A model generated the notes under the pieces. The model was given only the letters and a program-made list of their open reading frames with translations. It did not search any database and had not been told where the DNA came from. Made by a program: the position numbers and the translations under genes. This document shows positions 19,098 to 27,791 of a stretch of DNA of 64,000 nt, in pieces. The number at the start of each line of letters is the position of its first letter. Positions within the stretch are counted from its first letter, which is position 1. Source of the DNA: Paracidovorax oryzae ATCC 19882 (GTDB lineage: Bacteria > Pseudomonadota > Gammaproteobacteria > Burkholderiales > Burkholderiaceae_C); NCBI RefSeq assembly GCF_000687165.1, contig NZ_JMKU01000001.1:344131-408130 (forward strand), written 5' to 3'.

Positions 19098-19504
19098 ACA
19101 TGGCGCACGACACATCCGGGGCCGATGCCCCCCGCGGCGTGGTGCTGTTCGCCCACGGCTCGCGCGACCCGCTCTGGCGCGCCCCGATCGAGGCCGTGGA
19201 GGCCCGCATGCGGCTGCAGTCGCCCGGGCTGGAGGTGCGCTGCGCCTACCTGGAACTGGCCGAACCCGACCTGCCCACGGCGGTGCGCGAACTGGCGGCG
19301 CGCGGCGTGCGCCGCCTCACCGTGGTGCCGATGTTCCTGGGCACCGGCAAGCATGCGCGCGAAGACCTGCCGCAACTGGTGCAGGCGCTGCGCGCCGAGC
19401 ACCCGGACATGGCCGTCGCCGTGCAGGGCGCCATCGGCGAGGATGCGCGCATGACGGCGCTGATGGCGGAGATCGCGTCGGCCGAGACTACCGCGCAGCG
19501 GTGA
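19094..19504 (+). CDS. CbiX/SirB-type sirohydrochlorin chelatase
   Basis: 136 residues, the length of short single-domain CbiX chelatases. The metal-binding histidine lies in VVLFAHGSRDPLW near the start, and the second motif is VVPMFLGTGKHAREDLP. It inserts Co2+ or Fe2+ into sirohydrochlorin for cobalamin or siroheme. It overlaps lptG (ATGA), so it is co-translated with it. A CysB-type regulator follows 114 bases on; siroheme serves sulfite and nitrite reductases, so the placement next to a sulfur regulator is sensible, although cysB has its own start region. Confidence 0.88.
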   Translation: MNMAHDTSGADAPRGVVLFAHGSRDPLWRAPIEAVEARMRLQSPGLEVRCAYLELAEPDLPTAVRELAARGVRRLTVVPMFLGTGKHAREDLPQLVQALRAEHPDMAVAVQGAIGEDARMTALMAEIASAETTAQR

Positions 19505-19618
19505 GGCGCTCCGGGCGGGCGCCGCCGCGGCGAGGCACAGTGCATTTTTGCGTGCGGGTCACTCCAATGGCTTAGACGATTGCCGCATAATCAAGGAAAT
19601 CCTTAGCAGCAATCAGAT

Positions 19619-20560
19619 ATGAACCTGCACCAGTTCCGCTTCGTCCAGGAAGCCGCCCGCCGCAACCTCAACCTGACGGAAGCCGCCAAGGCGCTCCACA
19701 CCTCGCAGCCCGGGGTGTCCAAGGCCATCATCGAACTGGAGGACGAACTGGGCGTGGACATCTTCGCGCGCCACGGCAAGCGGCTCAAGCGCATCACCGA
19801 GCCGGGGCAGCACGTGCTCAAGAGCATCGAGCTGATCATGCGCGAGGTGGGCAACCTCAAGCGCATCGGCGAGCAGTTCAGCGCGCAGGACAGCGGCACG
19901 CTGAGCATTGCCACCACCCACACGCAGGCGCGCTACGTGCTGCCGGTGCCCGTGGCCAAGTTGCGCGAGGCCTATCCCAAGGTGAACGTGAGCCTGCACC
20001 AGGCCACGCCGCACGAGGTGGCGCGCATGGTGATCGACGAGGTGGCGGAAATCGGCATGGCGACCGAATCGCTCGCCGACTACCCGGACCTCGTCACCCT
20101 GCCCTGCTACGAGTGGCAGCACGTGCTGGTGATGCCCTCGGGCCATCCGCTGGCGCAGCAGGAGCGCATCAGCGTGGACGACATCGCCCACGAGGCCCTC
20201 ATCACCTACCACCCCTCGTTCACGGGGCGCGGCAAGATCGACCAGGCCTTCGCCGCGCGCAAGCTGCAGCCGCGCATCGTGCTGGAGGCCATCGATTCGG
20301 ACGTGATCAAGACCTATGTGCGCCTGGGCCTGGGCGTGGGCATCGTGGCTGAGATGGCCATGCGCGACGACCCGCTCGGCGACCTGGTGGTGCGGCCGGT
20401 GGGCCACCTGTTCGGCCAGAGCGTGGCGCGCGTGGCGTTCAAGCGCGGTGCCTACCTGCGCAACTTCGTCTATAAATTCGCGGAGCTGCTCAGCGACCGG
20501 CTGAACCGCGAACTCGTGGCCCGCGCGATGACCGGGCACGTGAACGACTACGAGCTTTGA
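19619..20560 (+). CDS. cysB: CysB-type LysR regulator of sulfur assimilation
   Basis: 313 residues: a winged helix at 1-60 (MNLHQFRFVQEAARRNLNLTEAAKAL, SQPGVSKAIIELEDELG) and a CysB-like effector domain with TTHTQARYVLP, the sulfate/acetylserine-pocket motif of this subfamily. Length and ending are typical of CysB/Cbl proteins. It would activate sulfate or sulfonate assimilation genes in response to O- or N-acetylserine. Upstream (19575-19615) is a short AT-richer stretch likely to hold the promoter and an autoregulatory site, which I cannot delimit. The Shine-Dalgarno is poor. Confidence 0.88.
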   Translation: MNLHQFRFVQEAARRNLNLTEAAKALHTSQPGVSKAIIELEDELGVDIFARHGKRLKRITEPGQHVLKSIELIMREVGNLKRIGEQFSAQDSGTLSIATTHTQARYVLPVPVAKLREAYPKVNVSLHQATPHEVARMVIDEVAEIGMATESLADYPDLVTLPCYEWQHVLVMPSGHPLAQQERISVDDIAHEALITYHPSFTGRGKIDQAFAARKLQPRIVLEAIDSDVIKTYVRLGLGVGIVAEMAMRDDPLGDLVVRPVGHLFGQSVARVAFKRGAYLRNFVYKFAELLSDRLNRELVARAMTGHVNDYEL

Positions 20561-20579
20561 TTCCTTGCCTTCCACGCAC

Positions 20580-21749
20580 ATGACCACCACCGCTGCCGCG
20601 CGCACGCCGACCCTCCCCAGCAAGCTGCCCCAGGTGGGCACGACGATCTTTGCCGTGATGTCCGCCCTGGCGGCGGAACACGGGGCCGTGAACCTGGGCC
20701 AGGGCTTTCCCGATTTCGACTGCGACCCGGCCCTGGTCGATGCGGTGGCGGGCGCCATGCGCGCAGGCCACAACCAGTACCCGCCGATGCCGGGCGTGCC
20801 GGCGCTGCGCCAGGCCGTGGCGCGCAAGATCGAGGCGCTGCACGGGCGGGCCTATTCGCCGGACACCGAGATCACCGTGACGGCGGGCGCGACGCAGGGC
20901 ATCCTGACGGCGATCCTGGCCGTGGTGCAGGCGGGCGACGAGGTGATCGTGCTCGACCCCTGCTACGACAGCTACGTGCCCAACGTGGAGCTGGCGGGCG
21001 GCACGGCGGTGCGCGTGCCGCTCACGCCCGGCACCTTCCGGCCGGATTTCGGCCGCATCGCCGCCGCACTCACGCCGCGCACGCGGGCGATCATCATCAA
21101 CACGCCGCACAACCCGTCCGCCACCGTGTGGACGGACGAGGACATGCGGGCGCTCGAAGCACTGCTCGCGCCCACCGACGTGGTCGTGGTCAGCGACGAG
21201 GTCTACGAGCACATGGTGTTCGACGGTGCGGAGCACCAGAGCGTCGCGCGATTTCCCGGGCTGGCCGCGCGGGCGTTCATCGTGTCGAGCTTCGGCAAGA
21301 CCTTCCATGTCACGGGCTGGAAGGTGGGCACGGTTGTCGCCCCCGCGCCGCTCATGGCAGAGTTCCGCAAGGTGCACCAGTTCAACGTTTTCACCGTGAA
21401 TACGCCCGTGCAGCATGGGCTTGCGGCCTACCTCGCCGATCCGGCGCCCTACCGGCAGCTGCCGGCCTTCTACCAGGCCAAGCGCGACCTGTTCCGCCAG
21501 GGGCTGGAAGGCTCGCGCCTGAAGCTGCTGCCCAGCTCGGGCAGCTACTTCCAGTGCGTGGACATCTCGCAGGTGAGCGACCTGGGCGACGTGGAGTTCT
21601 GCCAGTGGCTCACGCGCGAGATCGGCGTGGCCGCCATCCCGCTGTCGCCGTTCTATGGCGACGGGTTCGACCAGCGCGTGGTGCGCTTCTGCTTCGCCAA
21701 GCGCGACGAAACGCTGCGCGAGGCGCTGCAGCGGCTGCGCCGGCTCTGA
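20580..21749 (+). CDS. PLP-dependent aminotransferase, YbdL/methionine type
   Basis: 389 residues of the class I/II aminotransferase fold. Visible are NLGQGFPDFDCDP at the start, the NQYPPMPGVPALR block, TPHNPSATVW, the SDEVYEHMVFDG PLP-binding aspartate region and the lysine in SSFGKTFHVTGWKVG. The last motifs resemble methionine-preferring YbdL-type enzymes or kynurenine aminotransferases. Its neighbour on the converging strand is a kynurenine-formamidase-like hydrolase, so an aromatic amino acid substrate is possible. It starts 19 bases after the cysB-type gene. Confidence 0.85.
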   Translation: MTTTAAARTPTLPSKLPQVGTTIFAVMSALAAEHGAVNLGQGFPDFDCDPALVDAVAGAMRAGHNQYPPMPGVPALRQAVARKIEALHGRAYSPDTEITVTAGATQGILTAILAVVQAGDEVIVLDPCYDSYVPNVELAGGTAVRVPLTPGTFRPDFGRIAAALTPRTRAIIINTPHNPSATVWTDEDMRALEALLAPTDVVVVSDEVYEHMVFDGAEHQSVARFPGLAARAFIVSSFGKTFHVTGWKVGTVVAPAPLMAEFRKVHQFNVFTVNTPVQHGLAAYLADPAPYRQLPAFYQAKRDLFRQGLEGSRLKLLPSSGSYFQCVDISQVSDLGDVEFCQWLTREIGVAAIPLSPFYGDGFDQRVVRFCFAKRDETLREALQRLRRL

Positions 21750-21762
21750 CCCGCTCCCTCCC

Positions 21763-22629
21763 CTACCCTTGCGCCATGCGCGCGAGGGCACGGCTCGGCA
21801 GGCTGGCCGGATCCTCGAACGCCTGCACGGCATCGAAGTGGTCGGCCCCCGGCATCGGATGCAGCTCGGCCGCGTTGCCGGCCGCACGCCATGCGGCATG
21901 GAAGCCCTGGGACTGCTGCGCGAAGGCGTCCTGCTCGGCCCTGCCCCAGCAGAGCGTGGCGGGCGTGGCGCTGGGCCGTGCATGCAGCACGGGCGAATTG
22001 CGGCGCACCAGGCCCTCGTCCAGCTGGATCGCCGGCTGCAGGTAGCTGTAGCGCAGCGGCGCGATGTCGTAGAGGCCGCTCACCAGCACCGCACCCGCGA
22101 AGGGATCGGCGGGCAGGCCGTAGTCTTCCGCCCAGGGCGTGCACAGCAGCATCGCACCCAGGTGCCCGCCCGCGGAATGCCCGCCGACGACGATGCGCGC
22201 CGGGTCGCCGCCATGCTCGCCGATGTGGCGCACCACCCAGGCTGCCGCGGCGCGCACCTGCCGCACGATCTCGTCGATCGTGACGGCCGGGCACAGCGCG
22301 TAGTCCACCACCACGGTGGTGAAGCCCAGTGCATGCGGGCCCTGCGCCACGCAGCTGAAATCGCGCGCGCTGCGGGCGCGCCAGTAGCCGCCGTGGATGA
22401 AGAAGAACACCGGCGCGCCGGGCCGGTCGGCCGGGAAGATGTCCAGCGTTTCCGCCAGCGTCGGGCCGTAGGGCACGGCAGGCCGGTACGGCAGCGCCTG
22501 CCGCGTGGCCTCGCTGCGTTCGGCGAAGTGCCGGTTCGAAGCGGCGGCATCGTGCGCGCGCTTCAAGGGGTCGTAGGCTTCGTCGATCGCAGCCTGGCTC
22601 GCGAAGCCGTGCGGGAAGGTCATCGCCAT
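21763..22629 (-). CDS. Alpha/beta hydrolase, kynurenine formamidase-like
   Basis: 288 residues. The oxyanion motif HGGYW (79-83) and nucleophile elbow GGHSAGGH (S152), with a late ADHFD histidine, match the esterase/lipase subgroup that includes animal-type kynurenine formamidases. It would hydrolyse an ester or N-formyl amide. It is the last gene of the long minus-strand aminobenzoate unit, 16 bases after ridA; producing anthranilate precursors from formylkynurenine would suit that context, but this is inference. It converges on the aminotransferase gene. Confidence 0.78.
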   Translation of the reverse strand: MAMTFPHGFASQAAIDEAYDPLKRAHDAAASNRHFAERSEATRQALPYRPAVPYGPTLAETLDIFPADRPGAPVFFFIHGGYWRARSARDFSCVAQGPHALGFTTVVVDYALCPAVTIDEIVRQVRAAAAWVVRHIGEHGGDPARIVVGGHSAGGHLGAMLLCTPWAEDYGLPADPFAGAVLVSGLYDIAPLRYSYLQPAIQLDEGLVRRNSPVLHARPSATPATLCWGRAEQDAFAQQSQGFHAAWRAAGNAAELHPMPGADHFDAVQAFEDPASLPSRALARMAQG

Positions 22630-22645
22630 CGAGGGCTCCCGCGCA

Positions 22646-23038
22646 TCAGTCCGGCACCACGGCCGTGACCTCGATCTCCACCTTGGCGCGGTCCTCGATC
22701 AGCGCCGAGACCTCCACCGCCGTCATCGCCGCGTTGAAGCTGCCGATGATCTCGCGGAAGTCCTGGCCGATCTGCCGCAGCGAGGCCACATAGTCTTTCT
22801 TGTCCGTCACGTACCAGGTCATGCGCACGATGTGCTCGGGGCGGGCGCCGCCTTCCTTGAGCACCTCGACGATGTTCTGCAGCGCCTGCCGCACCTGCCC
22901 GCACAGCGTGTCGGTGTGGAACACGCCCTGCGCGTCCCAGCCGATCATGCCGGCCACGAAGACCATGCGGCCATGCGCCGCGACGCCATTGGAGTAGCCC
23001 TTGGGCCGGGGCCATCCGGGGGGAAGAAGGACTTGCAT
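22646..23038 (-). CDS. RidA-family enamine/imine deaminase
   Basis: 130 residues, the normal RidA length, with the family sequence YSNGVAAHGRMVFVAGMIGWDAQG and the end VEIEVTAVVPD. RidA proteins hydrolyse reactive enamines or imines to ketones; some subfamilies serve aromatic pathways such as 2-aminomuconate. The start follows AGGAG. In this unit a likely job is release of ammonia from the enamine made from 2-aminobenzoyl-CoA by the monooxygenase/reductase at 32930 (inference). The canonical substrate-binding arginine is replaced or shifted near GARPEHIVRMTWYV; I cannot settle this by eye. Confidence 0.85.
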   Translation of the reverse strand: MQVLLPPGWPRPKGYSNGVAAHGRMVFVAGMIGWDAQGVFHTDTLCGQVRQALQNIVEVLKEGGARPEHIVRMTWYVTDKKDYVASLRQIGQDFREIIGSFNAAMTAVEVSALIEDRAKVEIEVTAVVPD

Positions 23039-23093
23039 GCGAATCTCCTGTCCGTTCGGTTCTCGAAAAATCGGTATCGTTTTTGCGCGAGGG

Positions 23094-23804
23094 TCACACG
23101 CCCACGTAACGCTGCCACAGCGCCGGGTCGGCCGCGAGCGCGCCCGAATCGCCCTGCCACACCACACGGCCGCGCTCGATGATGGTGTGGCGGTCGGCGA
23201 GCCGGACGAGCCGGCGCACGTATTTGTCGATGACCAGGATGGTCTGCCCCTGCGCGCGCAGGGCGTCCAGGCAGCGCCAGATCTCCTCGCGGATCAGCGG
23301 CGCCAGCCCTTCCGTGGCTTCGTCGAGCACGAGCAGGTGCGGATTGGTCATGAGCGCGCGGCCGATGGCCAGCATCTGCTGCTCGCCACCCGAGAGCTGC
23401 CCGCCCATGTGCGAGGCGCGCTCGGCCAGCCGCGGGAACAGGGCATGCACGCGGTCCAGCGTCCACGGATCGGCGGCGCCGTTGCGGCGTGCGGCGAATG
23501 CCACGAGGTTCTCGCGCACCGAGAGGTTGGGGAAGATCTGCCGACCTTCGGGCACCACCGCGAGGCCCATGCGCGCGATGCGGTCCGGCGCCAGCCGCTC
23601 GATGCGCTCGCCGCGGAAACGCACGGATCCGGCCTTCGCGCGCGTGAGCCCGAGCAGCGCGCGCACCGTGGTCGTCTTGCCCATGCCGTTGCGGCCCAGC
23701 AGCGTGGCGACCTCGCCGGCGCGGATGTCGAACGCGATGCCGAACAGCACCTGGCTGCTGCCGTAGGCGGCCTCCAGCCCTTCGACTTCGAGCAATGCGC
23801 TCAT
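23094..23804 (-). CDS. livF: ABC transporter ATPase, LivF type
   Basis: 236 residues with Walker A GRNGMGKTTT, signature LSGGEQQMLAIGRAL, Walker B LLVLDEATEGL and the LivF-type IEEGRQIFPNLSV-like block (PEGRQIFPNLSV). It is one of the two ATPases of a Liv-type importer. An unusual point is VIDKYVRRL where most ABC proteins have the H-loop histidine in a VEQ-H-like context; the switch His may be displaced. It overlaps livG by four bases. Confidence 0.9.
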   Translation of the reverse strand: MSALLEVEGLEAAYGSSQVLFGIAFDIRAGEVATLLGRNGMGKTTTVRALLGLTRAKAGSVRFRGERIERLAPDRIARMGLAVVPEGRQIFPNLSVRENLVAFAARRNGAADPWTLDRVHALFPRLAERASHMGGQLSGGEQQMLAIGRALMTNPHLLVLDEATEGLAPLIREEIWRCLDALRAQGQTILVIDKYVRRLVRLADRHTIIERGRVVWQGDSGALAADPALWQRYVGV

Positions 23805-24568
23805 GGCGTGGCCTCCTCCAATTCGTCGCCCAGGTAGGCGCGGCGCACGTCGGGGTGCTGGCGGATCTCCTGCGGGGTGCCGGTGGCGATCACGCGGCCC
23901 GAGACGAGCGCGGAGATGCGGTCGGCCAGGCGAAAAACGGCATCCATGTCGTGCTCCACCAGCAGCAGCGTGACCTCGCCACGCAGCCCCTGCAGCAGGC
24001 CCACCATGCGCCCGGATTCCTCGGGCCCCATGCCGGCCATGGGCTCGTCGAGCAGCAGCAGCCGGGGCCGCAGCGCCAGGGCCAGCCCCACTTCGAGCTG
24101 CCGCTGCTGGCCGTGCGACAGCGCCCCGGCCAGTTGCGACGACTGTTCGCCCAGGCCAACGCGCTGCGCCACGGCCTGCGCCTCGGCATAGCGCCCGCGC
24201 TCCGCGCGCGCAGGGCGCCACAAGCCGCGGGCGCCGCCGGTGCGCGCCTGCACGGCAAGCGCCAGGTTGTCCAGCACCGGCAGCCGGGGAAAGACGCTGG
24301 TGATCTGGTAGGACCGCACCAGCCCCCGCCGCACCCGCGCGTGCATCGGCAAGCCGGTGACGTCCTCCCCGTCGAAATGGATGTGCCCGCTGGTGGGCGC
24401 GAGCGTGCCCGAGAGCTGGTGGATCAGGGTCGTCTTGCCGGCGCCGTTGGGGCCGATGAGCGCATGCACCTCGCCTTCGAGCACCGACAGTTCCGCATGG
24501 TCGGTGGCGAGCAGGCCGCCGAAGCGGCGCACCAGTTGCTCGGTCCGCAGGAGGACGCGCGCGCTCAT
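23801..24568 (-). CDS. livG: ABC transporter ATPase, LivG type
   Basis: 255 residues with Walker A GPNGAGKTTL, LivG-type RSYQITSVFPRLPVLDN, a signature-like LSHGQQRQLEVGLAL, Walker B LLLLDEPMAGMG and H-loop VEHDMDAVF. It pairs with the LivF-type subunit to power import. ATGA overlaps join it to livM before and livF after. Confidence 0.92.
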   Translation of the reverse strand: MSARVLLRTEQLVRRFGGLLATDHAELSVLEGEVHALIGPNGAGKTTLIHQLSGTLAPTSGHIHFDGEDVTGLPMHARVRRGLVRSYQITSVFPRLPVLDNLALAVQARTGGARGLWRPARAERGRYAEAQAVAQRVGLGEQSSQLAGALSHGQQRQLEVGLALALRPRLLLLDEPMAGMGPEESGRMVGLLQGLRGEVTLLLVEHDMDAVFRLADRISALVSGRVIATGTPQEIRQHPDVRRAYLGDELEEATP

Positions 24569-25575
24569 GGCCGCCCCGCTTTCGCACGACCGGCGCGATC
24601 GGCCCGCGCGAGGCTCAGCAGCCCGTTGGGCGCCACCAGCACCACGACGAGCAGCACCGCGCCCAGGCCGAACTGCCAGTGCATGGTGTGGGCCGCAAGC
24701 ACTTCCTCGATCAGCAGGAAGGCCACCGCGCCGACGAAGCCGCCGTAGAGGCGCCCCACCCCGCCCAGGATCACCATCACCATCAGCATGCCCGACTGGC
24801 TCCACTGCAGCGCCGCGGGGCTGACGAAGCCCGCCTGGTTGGCCAGCAGCGCGCCCGCGAGCCCGGCGATGGCGCCCGCGAGCGTGAAGGCCGCCAGCTT
24901 GGTGCGATAGACGGCAAAGCCCAGCGCGGCCATGCGCGTCTCGTTCTCGCGGATGCCCTGCAGCGCGTGGCCGAAGCGGGCGTTGAGCAGCCGCGCCAGG
25001 CCGATGAAGACCAGCACGCAGATCGCCAGCACGCAGTAGTAGAAGCGCGCGTCATCCGCCAGATCGAGCCAGGGGCCGACCTGCGAGCGCGACGAGAGAG
25101 AGAGGCCGTCCTCGCCGCCATAGGCCTTGAGCGACACCATGAGGTAGAACAGCATCTGCGCGAACGCGAGGGTGATCATGATGAAGTACACGCCCTGCGT
25201 GCGCAGGCTGACCAGGCCGATCACGAAGGCGAACAGCGCGCCCGCCGCGATGGCGGCCGGCCAGGCGATCCAGACGGAGGCGATGCCCTCCTGCATCAGG
25301 ATGCCCACCGCGTAGGCGCCGACGCCCACGAAGGCCGCGTGCCCGAAGCTGACCATGCCGCCGAAGCCGAGGATCAGGTTCAGGCTGGTGGCCGCCAGCG
25401 CGAAGACCAGGATGCGGCTTGCCACGCCGATGTAGAAACCCTCGTCCAGCGCCTGCGCGATGGTCGGCAGCAGCGCCAGCAAGACGAGCAACGGGATGCT
25501 CCAGCGCGGGTGCAGGCCGTGGTCCAGCAGGCTGCGGGGATGGGATGGGGTGGGCGGCATGGTGCTTTCAGCCAT
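24565..25575 (-). CDS. livM: ABC transporter permease, LivM type
   Basis: 336 residues with 8-10 membrane segments and the LivM blocks NLILGFGGMVSFGHAAF and ALQGIRENETRMAALGF, the latter being the coupling loop to the ATPases. It overlaps livH by eight bases and livG by four, so the four permease/ATPase genes are tightly coupled. Confidence 0.92.
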   Translation of the reverse strand: MAESTMPPTPSHPRSLLDHGLHPRWSIPLLVLLALLPTIAQALDEGFYIGVASRILVFALAATSLNLILGFGGMVSFGHAAFVGVGAYAVGILMQEGIASVWIAWPAAIAAGALFAFVIGLVSLRTQGVYFIMITLAFAQMLFYLMVSLKAYGGEDGLSLSSRSQVGPWLDLADDARFYYCVLAICVLVFIGLARLLNARFGHALQGIRENETRMAALGFAVYRTKLAAFTLAGAIAGLAGALLANQAGFVSPAALQWSQSGMLMVMVILGGVGRLYGGFVGAVAFLLIEEVLAAHTMHWQFGLGAVLLVVVLVAPNGLLSLARADRAGRAKAGRP

Positions 25576-26488
25576 GGGAGGGGAACAGGCCGCGCGGCTT
25601 CCAGAACAGCACCGCTGCCATCAACACGTAGATCAGGATCGAGGCCACGGCCGGCCCGGCGCCCGCGGCGGCCGCGGGCGCCAGCAGGCGCTCGGCGAGC
25701 AGCGGCACGAGGGTGCGGCCGGCGGTGTCCACCAGCCCGACCAGCAGCGCCCCCACCAGCGCACCGCGGATGGAGCCGATGCCGCCGATCACGATCACCA
25801 CGAAGGCGAGGATCAGGATGCTCTCGCCCATGCCCACCTGCACGGCCAGCAACGGCCCGAGCATGCCGCCCGCGATCGCGCAGAGCGCGGCGCCCAGCGC
25901 GAAGATACCCGTGAACAGCCGGCGCACGTTGGTGCCCATGGCCATCGCCATCTCGCGGTTGGAAGCGCCGGCACGCACCTGCATGCCGACGCGCGTGCGC
26001 GTGACCAGCACATAGAGCAGCAGCGCCACCGCCAGCCCGACGCCGATGATGAAGAGCCTGTAGGCCGGGTAGGAAAAGCCCGGCAGCAGCTCCACCGGGC
26101 CGGCGAGCGCGGGCGGCGGGTTGAGCGGCACCGGCTGCGAGCCCCAGACCATGCGCACGGCCTCGTTGGCCATCAGCAGGATCGCGAAGGTGCCCAGCAC
26201 CTGCGAGAGGTGGTCGCGCCGGTAGAGGCGCCGCAGCACCGACACCTCCAGCAGCACGCCGATCGCCGCGGTGGCCAGCGTGCCGCCCGCGAGGCCGATC
26301 CAGAACGAGCCGGACGCCGTGGCGATGGCCGCGATCAGGTAGGCACCCACCATGTAGAGCGAGCCGTGTGCCAGGTTGATCATGTCCATGATGCCGAAAA
26401 CCAGCGTCAGGCCGGCGGCCAGCAGGAACAGCATCAGCCCGAACTGCAGGCCGTTGAGCGATTGCTCGAGAAGCAGGAGCCCCGTCAT
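25568..26488 (-). CDS. livH: ABC transporter permease, LivH type
   Basis: 306 residues of LivH type: LTLVFGIMDMINLAHGSLYMVGAY near the start and RAGASNREMAMAMGTN as the coupling loop, with about eight membrane segments. It forms the translocation pore with the LivM subunit. The gene lies 21 bases after the binding-protein gene. Confidence 0.92.
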   Translation of the reverse strand: MTGLLLLEQSLNGLQFGLMLFLLAAGLTLVFGIMDMINLAHGSLYMVGAYLIAAIATASGSFWIGLAGGTLATAAIGVLLEVSVLRRLYRRDHLSQVLGTFAILLMANEAVRMVWGSQPVPLNPPPALAGPVELLPGFSYPAYRLFIIGVGLAVALLLYVLVTRTRVGMQVRAGASNREMAMAMGTNVRRLFTGIFALGAALCAIAGGMLGPLLAVQVGMGESILILAFVVIVIGGIGSIRGALVGALLVGLVDTAGRTLVPLLAERLLAPAAAAGAGPAVASILIYVLMAAVLFWKPRGLFPSHG

Positions 26489-26509
26489 GCGCGCGACCGG
26501 CCCGCGGCC

Positions 26510-27712
26510 TCAGGAGGGCATGCGGCATTCGCCGGCATAGGCGTCGGCATGCGCCTCGAACACGCGGCCGACGGTCTTGTTGGTGATGCGGCCCTGCCCG
26601 TCCTTCACCACCTCGCGCAGGTAGTAGTCCTGCACGGGGTAGTGGTTGGTGTTGAAGCGGAACGGCCCGCGCACGGATTCGAACGGCGCGGCCTCCAGCG
26701 CCTTGCGCAGCGCGGCCTTGTCCTCGAGCTTGCCGCCCACGCGGCGCACGGCGCCGTCGATGAGCCGGGCGGCGTCGTAGCCCTGCGCGGCATACAGCGT
26801 CGGCAGGCGGCCGTATTCCTTCTGGAAGTCGGCCACGAAGCGCTTGTTCGCGGCGTTGTCCATGTCGTGGGCCCACTGCGAGCTGTTGAAGATGCCCACC
26901 ATGGCATCGCCCACGGCGCGGATCACGTCCTCGTCGGCCGAGAAGCCCGGTGCGAAGAGCTTCATCTCCTTGCCCAGGCCGGCGCCGGTGAACTGCTTGA
27001 CGAAGTTCACGCCCAGCCCGCCCGGCAGGAACACGAACACCGCGTCGGCACCTGAAGCACGGATCTTGGACAGCTCCGCGCCATAGTCGAGCTGGCTCAG
27101 CGGCGTGTAGGCCTCCATCACCACCTCGCCCTTGTAGTAGCGCTTGAAGCCGGCCAGCGCGTCCTTGCCTGCCGGATAGTTGGGCGCCAGCAGGGCCACT
27201 TTCTTGAAGCCGCGGTCCTGCACCGTCTTTCCGACGGCCTCGTGCATGTTGTCGTTCTGGTAGGAGGCGCTGAAGAAGTACGGATTGCACTGCGCCCCCG
27301 CGTACTGCGACGGACCGGCGTTGGCGCTGATGTAGAAGGTGCGCGACTGGAACACCGGCTGCCCGACGGCCAGCATCACGTTGGAGAACACGATGCCGGT
27401 CATGAAATCCACGCGCTCGCGCTTGATCAGCCGGTCGGCCGTCTGCTTGGCCGCATCGGGGCTCTGCTGGTCGTCGGCCACGGTGACTTCGGCTGGCAGG
27501 TCGCCGAGCTTGCCTGCGCCCTGCTTCACGGCGAGCTGGAACCCGTCGCGGATGTCGATGCCGAGGCCCGACCCGGGGCCCGAGAGCGTGGTCAGCAGGC
27601 CCACCTTGACCTTGTCCGCCGCCTGGGCGCCGCCGGCCAGCAGGGCGATGGCCGCGCCGAGGGCGGCAGCGAATGTCGGGGAACGGTGCGCGCGGGACGG
27701 GAAGAATGGCAT
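26510..27712 (-). CDS. ABC transporter substrate-binding protein of the aminobenzoate unit
   Basis: 400 residues. An N-terminal signal peptide ends GGAQAAD; a type I periplasmic binding fold follows (VKVGLLTTLSGPGSGLGIDIRDGF, NYPAGKDALAGFKRYYKGE). Its position between the CoA ligase and the four Liv genes points to an aromatic acid such as 2-aminobenzoate as ligand rather than an amino acid; Liv-type importers with this role are known in aromatic degradation clusters. AAGGAG lies upstream of the start. Confidence 0.88.
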   Translation of the reverse strand: MPFFPSRAHRSPTFAAALGAAIALLAGGAQAADKVKVGLLTTLSGPGSGLGIDIRDGFQLAVKQGAGKLGDLPAEVTVADDQQSPDAAKQTADRLIKRERVDFMTGIVFSNVMLAVGQPVFQSRTFYISANAGPSQYAGAQCNPYFFSASYQNDNMHEAVGKTVQDRGFKKVALLAPNYPAGKDALAGFKRYYKGEVVMEAYTPLSQLDYGAELSKIRASGADAVFVFLPGGLGVNFVKQFTGAGLGKEMKLFAPGFSADEDVIRAVGDAMVGIFNSSQWAHDMDNAANKRFVADFQKEYGRLPTLYAAQGYDAARLIDGAVRRVGGKLEDKAALRKALEAAPFESVRGPFRFNTNHYPVQDYYLREVVKDGQGRITNKTVGRVFEAHADAYAGECRMPS

Positions 27713-27791
27713 CGGAGGCTCCTTGGCAGTGGGCGGGAGGCGGTGGACGGAAAGGGTGGATGGCGCGCGGCTGCAGCCCCGCGCGCCGGCA

